Below, piece by piece: positions 58,128 to 64,000 of a stretch of 64,000 bases of DNA. A program made the translations under genes and the position numbers. The notes under the pieces were generated by a model that had not been told where the DNA came from, did not search any database, and saw only the letters and a list, made by a program, of their open reading frames with translations. Location of the stretch: contig NZ_CP109017.1 of assembly GCF_036226765.1 (NCBI RefSeq), forward strand, positions 6,945,001-7,009,000. Direction: 5' to 3'. This DNA is from Streptomyces sp. NBC_00670 (GTDB lineage: Bacteria > Actinomycetota > Actinomycetes > Streptomycetales > Streptomycetaceae). Every line of letters begins with the position of its first letter. Position 1 is the first letter of the stretch.

Positions 58128-58441
58128 TCGGGCACCTCGTGCGCGGGCTCGTCGGTCGCGGCCTCCAGGCGGCGCTGGTGGACGAGCAGGCGGCGCTGGT
58201 GGACGAGCGCGGTCCGCTCCCGCCGGTCCAGGCCACCGGCGACACCCCACCGGTCCCCGACCCGGTCCTCGTAGCGCAGGATGTCCTCGAGGCACTGCTC
58301 CCGCACCGTGCACAGCACGTTGCAGACCCGCTTCGCCTCCGTCTCCTCGGCGCCCTTCGTGAAGAAGAGGTCCGGGTCACTGGAGGTGCAGGCCGCGTCC
58401 ATCACCCACCCGCGCCCGAGCGGGCTGTCGCTGCCCGGCAT
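58124..58441 (-). CDS. WhiB-family iron-sulfur transcriptional regulator
   Basis: A 105-residue WhiB-like protein, found only in actinobacteria and their phages, that binds an oxygen-sensitive [4Fe-4S] cluster and controls transcription, often via the principal sigma factor. Ligand Cys are 18, 40, 44 and 50 (A-C-T, C-N-V-L-C-T-V-R-E-Q-C), and G-V-A-G-G at 66-70 is the signature turn. The C-terminal helix contains a 7-residue repeat (L-V-H-Q-R-R-L twice) from a 21-base tandem duplication. Phage WhiB proteins can change host regulation. ATG start. Confidence 0.9.
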   Translation of the reverse strand: MPGSDSPLGRGWVMDAACTSSDPDLFFTKGAEETEAKRVCNVLCTVREQCLEDILRYEDRVGDRWGVAGGLDRRERTALVHQRRLLVHQRRLEAATDEPAHEVPE

Positions 58442-58894
58442 TCAGTTCGCCCCCAAGGAGGCCGCCGCAGCGTCCAGTTGAGCAGCAATATCGACGGTGC
58501 TGCAGCGGTCCAGGCCGTCAGCCAGATGCCCCCCGGCCACGCACCACCGGTACACACACGTCGACAGCACCAGCCCGACAGCCAGGTGACCCCGCTCGAG
58601 GCTGTACGCCACACGGCGGGCGGTCAGGTTCTTCCCCCGGTGAGAGAGCACCGGCGTCAGGTCCTGCGTCCGAGGGCCCCGCCACAGCAGATGCCCACCG
58701 GGCACGGACACGGTCTGCCGGGCGAACCGCCGGCCGAGCGTCTCACCCCGCTCCCGCGGCTGCGCCAGCTCCAGCGCCTCGCGGATCGTGGTGACAGTCC
58801 GACGCCTCATGCCCAGCCGGACAGCAATCTGACTGTCCGTCAGGTCCGCTTTCACCAGCGGGCGGACGTCCGCCGGACCGAACACTTCGGCCAT
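58442..58894 (-). CDS. HTH/HNH-like protein
   Basis: A 150-residue protein. Residues 10-45 hold an HTH (L-T-D-S-Q-I-A-V-R-L-G-M-R-R-R-T-V); the C-terminal half has V-A-Y-S-L-E-R-G-H and C-V-Y-R-W-C-V-A-G-G-H-L-A-D, similar to the gene at 54952. A strong GGAGGTGAGC precedes the ATG. It may bind DNA near the regulatory region. The HNH-like part lacks a clear full catalytic set, so nuclease activity is uncertain. Confidence 0.55.
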   Translation of the reverse strand: MAEVFGPADVRPLVKADLTDSQIAVRLGMRRRTVTTIREALELAQPRERGETLGRRFARQTVSVPGGHLLWRGPRTQDLTPVLSHRGKNLTARRVAYSLERGHLAVGLVLSTCVYRWCVAGGHLADGLDRCSTVDIAAQLDAAAASLGAN

Positions 58895-58896
58895 GC

Positions 58897-59148
58897 TCAC
58901 CTCCGGTGCTCGCCACGGGACTGCCGTGGCACGAACGGACGAGGGTGGGGGGCCTGCCCCCGGCCGAAGCCGGGGGCAGGCAGCGGGCGACGGGCCCGGC
59001 CGGCGGGGTGACGGGCGAGCGCCGCACCCAGGTCGCGCTCGTCGTCGACCACCTCGGTGTAGGGGTTCAGACGCGAGACGGAGCAGGCGATGAGCACGGC
59101 TACTGCGCCGGTCCAGAGCAGGCCAAGGACCACCCATGCCCAGATCAC
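58897..59148 (-). CDS. Small membrane protein
   Basis: An 83-residue protein with an N-terminal transmembrane helix (I-W-A-W-V-V-L-G-L-L-W-T-G-A-V-A-V-L-I-A) and a basic, Pro-rich cytoplasmic tail. GTG start with GAGGAGGG upstream. No family recognised. Confidence 0.5.
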   Translation of the reverse strand: MIWAWVVLGLLWTGAVAVLIACSVSRLNPYTEVVDDERDLGAALARHPAGRARRPLPAPGFGRGQAPHPRPFVPRQSRGEHRR

Positions 59149-59429
59149 GAGCCCTCCTCTTCCGTCCGGGCACCCGCCTGCCGGAGGTCGGCGCGGGCCC
59201 GGGCAATCGCCGCGCAGCGGCCCGGGCAGTACCAGTGCGCCGGCGCACCGTCACGGCCGCCGCGCACCCGGACCATCCCGGGCACCGGCGCCCGCCCGGC
59301 GGGCTTACCGCAGGCATCCACCGCGCACTCCTCGACGACCGCGCCCTGCGCGGCCGGGATCGCCGTGGTGCGGCGGCGGCCGGTGAATCCGCCGCCGTTC
59401 CAGTCCTTCGACGCCTTCGAGACGGCCAT
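59145..59429 (-). CDS. Small Cys-rich protein
   Basis: A 94-residue protein: basic N-terminus (K-A-S-K-D-W-N), C-A-V-D-A-C-G-K-P and Y-C-P-G-R-C. It overlaps both neighbours (TGATG upstream, GTGA downstream). Zinc-site protein of unknown role. Confidence 0.5.
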   Translation of the reverse strand: MAVSKASKDWNGGGFTGRRRTTAIPAAQGAVVEECAVDACGKPAGRAPVPGMVRVRGGRDGAPAHWYCPGRCAAIARARADLRQAGARTEEEGS

Positions 59430-60043
59430 CAGCTGCCACCGCCCTCAGCCTCGAGCTGGGCGGCGATCCACTTGGCGGCCGCCGCGACCGTACGCAGGGG
59501 CTTGTCCCCGCTGGCACGCGTCCAGTTCAGGCGGGCGTACTTGCCGGGGGCGGGCAGGGCCCCGGCCTCCCACATGGTGCCGCCGCGCTTGCCTCGGCGC
59601 TGCGTGATGATGCCGACGACGTCGGCCTCGGTCACCTGCTTCACACCGGTACGGGTGACGACGTAGTCGTACGGCTCGTCGCTGCTGAGGCGGCCGAAGC
59701 TCAGCCAGGGCTCGCCCGGCCACAGCAGCAGCCCGGCCATGGCGCGGGGCTTCTGTCCGTAGCCCCAGGTGGTGTTGGCCGTCATGCCCTCGCCCACCGA
59801 TACGTCCTCACCGCGGACGAGGATGGCGGCCTGGCAGGAGCGGCAGACGATCCGCACCGTGGTGCGCTCGTACCGGTTGCCGTGACCGCACTCCTCGTTC
59901 GGGCAGGTGTGCGGCTCGCCGCTGTACCTCTTGCGGAGCTCATCGCGGTCGGTCCGAACGTCGACCGACCAGGCGGGCCGCTCGCACCCGGCGAGGTGCT
60001 TGAGGTCCTCCCAGCCCAGGTACGTCTCCAGGGCGGTCGTCAC
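59429..60043 (-). CDS. Zinc-ribbon protein, paralogue of 61064 gene
   Basis: A 204-residue protein. Residues 45-75 contain H-T-C-P-N-E-E-C-G-H, then C-R-S-C-Q-A-A-I, a zinc ribbon. It is followed by W-G-Y-G-Q-K-P-R-A-M-A and a region with W-P-G-E-P-W-L. The gene at 61064-61675 shares the same layout (Y-L-G-W start, W-L-W-P-G-E-Q), so the pair arose by duplication. Function unknown; a DNA-binding accessory is possible. GTG start. Confidence 0.55.
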   Translation of the reverse strand: MTTALETYLGWEDLKHLAGCERPAWSVDVRTDRDELRKRYSGEPHTCPNEECGHGNRYERTTVRIVCRSCQAAILVRGEDVSVGEGMTANTTWGYGQKPRAMAGLLLWPGEPWLSFGRLSSDEPYDYVVTRTGVKQVTEADVVGIITQRRGKRGGTMWEAGALPAPGKYARLNWTRASGDKPLRTVAAAAKWIAAQLEAEGGGS

Positions 60044-60651
60044 TGGCCACCGCCGATGTGGACGGGGCGGCCGTCGCGGACGATCGTCAGCCGGTGTGGG
60101 CCGGCCTCCATCCACACCTCGGCGAGCGGGTCGGCGCTTTCCTCGGTGGCGTACCAGGCGCCGGTCACCTCGGCCCCGTCGCCGGAGGCCTCCGGCAGGG
60201 TGTGGGCGAGGAGCTGCATGCTCAGCATCCCGTGCTCCGCCGGGCCGACGATGTACGTCTCGCCGTACGCGGCGCGGCCGGTGCGGCCCTCGTAGTGGAT
60301 GTGGACCAGGTCGCCGGGGCGGGCCGGGTACCAGGAGGCCGAGGTCAGCGTGTGGTGCCCCGACCTGAGCGCGCTCAGCTCACCGCCAAGGTCCCGGGCC
60401 CGTTTGGCGTCCTCGGCCGTCTGCAGCGGGCTCTGCGGGGGCAGCTCGTCACCGCGCCCGTACAGTGCCTTCGCGATCCGCTCGGCGACACCGACCGGGC
60501 TGCCGGTCCACGTGTCCTCCAAGGGCGGAGCGCCGACCCTGCGGGTCGTGTGGGTCACGGTGACGGTGGTGGCGGCCTGCACGGCGCCCGGCACGAGGGC
60601 GGTCAGGGTTTCCGCGATGGTGCGGACGGACCAGTGGCGTCGTCGTGTCAT
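60040..60651 (-). CDS. Hypothetical protein, partner of the paralogue pair
   Basis: A 203-residue protein with beta strands in the second half (D-L-V-H-I-H-Y-E-G-R-T-G-R-A-A-Y). Its final section resembles the end of the gene at 61672 (W-V-H-L-G-Q-Y-Q-D-N), suggesting duplication of a two-gene unit. ATG overlaps its neighbour by four bases. Confidence 0.5.
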   Translation of the reverse strand: MTRRRHWSVRTIAETLTALVPGAVQAATTVTVTHTTRRVGAPPLEDTWTGSPVGVAERIAKALYGRGDELPPQSPLQTAEDAKRARDLGGELSALRSGHHTLTSASWYPARPGDLVHIHYEGRTGRAAYGETYIVGPAEHGMLSMQLLAHTLPEASGDGAEVTGAWYATEESADPLAEVWMEAGPHRLTIVRDGRPVHIGGGQ

Positions 60652-61067
60652 CGGGCGTCACCGCTCTCGAGCACCGCGTCGTCCTGCACGGGCGGGGCGG
60701 CCAGGAGGCGTCCGAGGTCGACGAGGCTGGCCACCGGGCTGATCCGGGCCTGCCCGCAGGCGGTGCAGGGCTGTACCAGCTCGAGCGCGCCGTCCAGCTC
60801 GCTGACGTCGTACCGGTAGCGCAGGTACTCGGGGCGGTCGGGCGCGAGGTGCGCGGTGGCCTGCTCGATGGACTCCGGCAGGCCCTCGGGGCCGCTGTAC
60901 TCCCACTCCAGTCCGGCGGCGTCGGCGGGTGCGAGGGTGACGTCCGCGAGTTTGCCGACGTACTCGAGGAACTCGGTGCGGGACTGGGCGAACTCCTCGG
61001 CCTGCATGGCCTCGTGGGTCAGCCCGTGCTCGCGGTAGTGGTGCAGGGCCTGGTCGATGAGGGTCAT
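60648..61067 (-). CDS. Hypothetical protein with CxxC
   Basis: A 139-residue acidic protein with a helical N-terminus and P-C-T-A-C-G-Q-A-R-I near residue 100. GAGGTGACC precedes the ATG. It lies between the two members of the duplicated unit. Confidence 0.5.
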   Translation of the reverse strand: MTLIDQALHHYREHGLTHEAMQAEEFAQSRTEFLEYVGKLADVTLAPADAAGLEWEYSGPEGLPESIEQATAHLAPDRPEYLRYRYDVSELDGALELVQPCTACGQARISPVASLVDLGRLLAAPPVQDDAVLESGDAR

Positions 61068-61675
61068 ACGGTCACCTCGACGGTCTGGGGCTGGTACTGG
61101 GCGGCGATCCATGCGGCAGCGGCGGGGATGGTGCGCAGGTCGCTGGTGCGGCGGGCCCAGCGGAGCTGGTCGTCGCCGTGGGGGCCGGTGGGGTCGGCGA
61201 CGGCGCTGGCCTGCCAGCGCGGGTGTCCGCCGGCGGTGCGGTGGCGGCTGATCGTCCCGGCGACGTCCTCCGCCTCGGTGGGGCGCAGCGGGGTGCGGGT
61301 GACCAGCCAGTCGCGGGGCTCGTCGTCGTGCCCGGGGAGGGTCTGCTCGCCGGGCCACAGCCACACGCCCTCGGTCTCCAGGGGCTGCTGGCCGTAGCCG
61401 AGGAGCGTGGTGGTGGTGCGGCCGACGCCGACGTCCTCGCCGCTGACCGTGTGGACCACGCCGCACCCGGTGCACACCAGCCGCACCGTGAACCGGCGGA
61501 AGGCCGCGTCGTGTCCGCAGTCGGGGGCGGGGCAGGCGTGGGGCTCGTCGCCGACCAGGAGGCGGCCACGCCGCCCCCGGTCGATCTTCAGCTGGGGTTC
61601 CCAGCCGGGCTGGGTGCAGCCCGGCTCGTGGGCGAAACCGGCCCAGCCGAGGTAGAGGTCGCGGACGATGTTCAC
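61064..61675 (-). CDS. Zinc-ribbon protein, paralogue of 59429 gene
   Basis: A 203-residue protein with the same plan as the gene at 59429: Y-L-G-W-A-G-F near the start, H-A-C-P-A-P-D-C-G-H, L-V-C-T-G-C-G-V-V-H, W-L-W-P-G-E-Q and W-A-R-R-T-S-D-L. Sequence divergence is large, so the duplication is old. Start is GTG overlapping the next gene. Function unknown. Confidence 0.55.
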   Translation of the reverse strand: MNIVRDLYLGWAGFAHEPGCTQPGWEPQLKIDRGRRGRLLVGDEPHACPAPDCGHDAAFRRFTVRLVCTGCGVVHTVSGEDVGVGRTTTTLLGYGQQPLETEGVWLWPGEQTLPGHDDEPRDWLVTRTPLRPTEAEDVAGTISRHRTAGGHPRWQASAVADPTGPHGDDQLRWARRTSDLRTIPAAAAWIAAQYQPQTVEVTV

Positions 61676-62778
61676 GCCTGCCCCCCGGTCGCGGCCTGGG
61701 CCGGGGTGTTCGAGGGCAGGGCGATCGGGCGCAGCGGGCCGTAGGTCATGACGACGGCGTTGAGGGGATACAGCGGGCCCTCGCTGCCACGGGCGACGAG
61801 CATCGGCATGCCGCTGTTGTCCTGGTACTGGCCGAGGTGGACCCACACGCGGCCGGTGCGGTCGATCTGGCCCCGGCCGAGGTCGTAGATCCGGCCCCAC
61901 AGGTAGTGCGGGGCGGTCGCGGCCGCCTGCGCCTCCTGCAGCAGCCGGGGCACCTCGTAGGCGGTGAGGCGGGCCTGCACACCGTCGACGTGGCCGGTGG
62001 CCACCTGGGTGTCCCGCACGGTGCGCGTCGCGACGGCACCGGCCCCGCCGATCACGGACAGCCAGTGCTCCCAGTCGTCCAGGCACGCGGCGCGGATGAC
62101 GATGGCGACGTGCTCGCTGTCCCAGGTGAGGGAGCGCAGCTCGAGCCGGTCGCGGCTCGTGTCACGCAGCTGCCTGCACACCATGGACGTTCGTGGGGGC
62201 ACCGGCTGCGCACCCGGCGACGGTTCGGCGTCCGCCGACAGCCGGGCGGCGGCCGGGCGCGGACTGGGCACCCGTCCGGTCACCTGCTCGATGCCCATCG
62301 GCGGCGTCGGGGCGGGCTCCACGGCCTCGGCGCGGGCAGCATGGCGGACGGGGACCACGACGGCGCCCCGCAGGACCCGCACCGGCGGCGCCGGAACCTC
62401 AGCAGGCGCCTCCTCCTTCACGGGTTCCCGCTCGGCGGCGGTCTCGACGCGCTCCGCCTCGATGGGCACGGGCGCGGCGTCGGCGCGGATCAGGCCGTTG
62501 CGGTGCAGGGCCGTCGCGACCCGTACCGCGACCTCGCTCGGGTACCCGCACTCGCCGGTGATCGTCTCGACCGTGGCCCGGTATGCGGCGGGCAGATCAC
62601 GGCGGGTCTCGACCTGGGCGCGGAGCCGCTCGAGGACGCCGGCGTCGCCGGGGCCGACGAGGCGCCCCTGCTGCTCCAGGTCGGCGACGAACCCGGCCGC
62701 CAGCAGACGCAGGCGCTCGGTGAGCTGGTGCTCGATGTCGCTCTCGGCCGTGGGGATGGAGTCAGGCGTGATCGTCAT
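61672..62778 (-). CDS. Hypothetical two-part protein
   Basis: A 368-residue protein. The first 110 residues are helical with possible HTH (E-C-G-Y-P-S-E-V-A-V-R-V-A-T-A-L), the middle is a Pro/Ala/Val linker, and residues 210-368 form an alpha/beta domain ending W-V-H-L-G-Q-Y-Q-D-N-S-G-M-P. It shares its end with the gene at 60040. ATG overlaps the sigma gene. Confidence 0.55.
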   Translation of the reverse strand: MTITPDSIPTAESDIEHQLTERLRLLAAGFVADLEQQGRLVGPGDAGVLERLRAQVETRRDLPAAYRATVETITGECGYPSEVAVRVATALHRNGLIRADAAPVPIEAERVETAAEREPVKEEAPAEVPAPPVRVLRGAVVVPVRHAARAEAVEPAPTPPMGIEQVTGRVPSPRPAAARLSADAEPSPGAQPVPPRTSMVCRQLRDTSRDRLELRSLTWDSEHVAIVIRAACLDDWEHWLSVIGGAGAVATRTVRDTQVATGHVDGVQARLTAYEVPRLLQEAQAAATAPHYLWGRIYDLGRGQIDRTGRVWVHLGQYQDNSGMPMLVARGSEGPLYPLNAVVMTYGPLRPIALPSNTPAQAATGGQA

Positions 62779-63377
62779 GCCGCCTCCCCCGCTTCCGCGA
62801 ACTGGTGGCGCAGGATCGTCATGGCGCGCAAGGTGCGCGCCTTGACGCCGCCCACGGTGGTCCCGGCGAACTCCGCGGTCTCCTTCAGCGACATGCCGAG
62901 GAAGAAACGGCAGACGAGGACCAGGCGCTGGTTCTCGCACAGCTGCGCGACGGCCACGCGCAGTGCCTGCTCGGTCAGGGTGGCCATCACGCTGTCCTCG
63001 GCGGCCAGCGCGGAGATGTCGGCGGTGTCGGCGACGTCGGTGATCTCCGCGACCGCTGTGGTGCGGGACGTGGAGCACACCTTGTAGTGGTCGGCGATGC
63101 GGTGGCGGGCGATGGTGCACAGCCACGTCCGCAGCGGCTTCCCGGTCCAGCTGAACAAGCTGATCTTGCTCAGTGCGCGGAGGAAGACGTCCGCGGTGAG
63201 GTCCTCGGCGAGCTGGCGGTCCCGGCCCACACGCTGCAGGACGTAGCTGAGGACGAACGGGTGGTAGTGCCTGTAGAGGGCGGCGAATGCCTGGGTGTCG
63301 CCCTGCTGCGCGCGGACGATGAGGGCCCGCTCGCTCGTGTCGTCCCCCGGGGGTACGGCGTTAGCCTCTGTGATCAA
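62775..63377 (-). CDS. ECF-type RNA polymerase sigma factor
   Basis: A 200-residue sigma factor. Region 2 is at residues 32-100 (R-H-Y-H-P-F-V-L-S-Y-V-L, E-D-L-T-A-D-V-F-L-R-A-L) and region 4 at 148-190 (R-L-V-L-V-C-R-F-F, L-K-E-T-A-E-F-A-G-T-T-V-G-G-V). It would direct host RNA polymerase to a set of promoters, perhaps in this element. No anti-sigma gene is adjacent. Start is TTG with GGAGACGG upstream. Confidence 0.88.
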   Translation of the reverse strand: MITEANAVPPGDDTSERALIVRAQQGDTQAFAALYRHYHPFVLSYVLQRVGRDRQLAEDLTADVFLRALSKISLFSWTGKPLRTWLCTIARHRIADHYKVCSTSRTTAVAEITDVADTADISALAAEDSVMATLTEQALRVAVAQLCENQRLVLVCRFFLGMSLKETAEFAGTTVGGVKARTLRAMTILRHQFAEAGEAA

Positions 63378-63475
63378 GGCCGTCTCCGTTCATGAGTGGA
63401 TGAACTGTGGTGGTCTGGTGATTGCGTGGGGTCGCCTCGGCCACTGGTCCTGGCTCGGGGTGGCCCCGCGTACGG

Positions 63476-63808
63476 TCAGCCCGTGGGCCGACGTCGGCGG
63501 CCGGCGGAGGGCCGGATGCTCGTCAGCGTCAGGACGGACGTCCCGGCCGACGGCGGCCCCTGCTCGGCGGGCGCCTGGGTGTCGAGCGGCGACACCTGGT
63601 GCATCTCCTTGATCCGGCGCACCTGCGCCGCGTCGAAGGACACCGCGCGGCCGAACTTGTGGTGCGGCAGGCGGGAGACGTTGTCCTCGATGAACCTCTT
63701 CTTGATGCCGAGGAGCTCGGCGAGCTCGGCGACGGAGTAGCACTTCAGGCTGCTGTCGACGAGGTAGGCGACGAGCGCGTCGACCGACTCGATCTGCGGG
63801 CCGCTCAC
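63476..63808 (-). CDS. Excisionase-like HTH protein
   Basis: A 110-residue protein with a MerR/excisionase HTH (C-Y-S-V-A-E-L-A-E-L-L-G-I-K-K-R-F-I at residues 23-40) and K-F-G-R-A-V-S-F after it, then a basic tail. GTG start overlaps the next gene. It may be a regulator controlling lysogeny or recombination. Confidence 0.65.
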   Translation of the reverse strand: MSGPQIESVDALVAYLVDSSLKCYSVAELAELLGIKKRFIEDNVSRLPHHKFGRAVSFDAAQVRRIKEMHQVSPLDTQAPAEQGPPSAGTSVLTLTSIRPSAGRRRRPTG

Positions 63809-64000
63809 GACGGTCCCGCCGTGGTGTCCTCGTGTACGAGGCTGTCGAGCCGGCCTCCGTACGCCCCGCGGAAGGCCCAGAGCGTCGGCAGGCTGGGCTC
63901 GATGGTCCCGGCGATGAGCCGGTAGACCGTGGACTCGCTGACACCCGCGCGCTTCGCGATGGCGGGGACCCCCTCGTCGCCGGCCGCCTTGGCCCGCTTG
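63805..64000 (-). CDS. Cro/C1-type HTH regulator, C-terminal fragment
   Basis: The last 64 codons of a gene that begins beyond the right edge. It reads A-I-A-K-R-A-G-V-S-E-S-T-V-Y-R-L-I-A-G and continues to a short tail, a typical XRE-family HTH. It overlaps the excisionase-like gene by four bases, so the two regulators are co-expressed. Missing part is unknown. Confidence 0.7.
   Translation of the reverse strand, partial: KRAKAAGDEGVPAIAKRAGVSESTVYRLIAGTIEPSLPTLWAFRGAYGGRLDSLVHEDTTAGPS

Noticed and set aside
1-64000. Integrase, recombinase or tRNA attachment target
   Set aside because: No tyrosine or serine recombinase motif was seen in any frame, and no tRNA cloverleaf was recognised by eye.

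Overview
The window is about 70% or more G+C, is very densely coded, uses GTG and TTG starts freely, and carries a WhiB-family protein, a DUF2637 membrane protein and many small zinc-ribbon proteins. This points to a Streptomyces or close actinomycete host. Most of it reads as one temperate siphovirus-like phage or phage-plasmid genome. No integrase, tRNA gene, CRISPR array, holin or endolysin is visible, and both ends are cut inside genes (a head-tail gene at position 1, a Cro/C1-type regulator at position 64000).

Layout. (1) 1-11,300, minus strand: head and packaging module in the order small terminase, large terminase, portal fused to a MuF-like domain, prohead protease/scaffold, major capsid protein, two small virion-region proteins, head-tail connector; tail genes must lie beyond position 1. 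(2) 11,300-17,400, minus: two virion-associated proteins, one a 1,098-residue LamG-like protein with a long degenerate repeat tail, then a string of small translationally coupled genes. (3) 17,400-26,300, minus: a noncoding stretch rich in inverted repeats, an excisionase-like protein, a lipoprotein, a DNA methyltransferase and a group of membrane proteins including two micro-proteins of 58 and 46 residues. (4) 26,300-33,000, minus: a DUF2637/coiled-coil/HTH protein with a 21-bp-periodic repeat, a processive family-2 glycosyltransferase, a 38-residue membrane peptide and a nucleotide-sugar dehydrogenase (a surface-polysaccharide cassette). (5) 33,200-41,500, mostly plus: an accessory island with a small HTH protein, two membrane proteins, and an operon of a 35-residue peptide, TfuA, YcaO, a methyltransferase and glycerol-3-phosphate dehydrogenase, then a DUF3761 protein. 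(6) 41,750-64,000, minus: DUF3800 and DUF3307 proteins, many small early-type genes, a DnaQ-fold exonuclease, a second DNA methyltransferase, a winged-helix protein that looks like a replication initiator with an iteron array inside its own gene, WhiB, an ECF sigma factor and HTH regulators.

How it may work together. The right arm looks like an early/replication/regulation module, the left arm like the late virion module, and the centre like a cargo region. If the intragenic iterons at 57,041-57,280 are a real origin, the element could replicate as a plasmid, which would fit the lack of an integrase here. The cargo could alter the host surface (glycosyltransferase plus dehydrogenase) and make or modify a peptide or protein (TfuA-YcaO pairs are known to install backbone thioamides). 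The two most unusual features are the iteron array and the mobile TfuA-YcaO operon. Function calls for the many small genes are limited to visible motifs.
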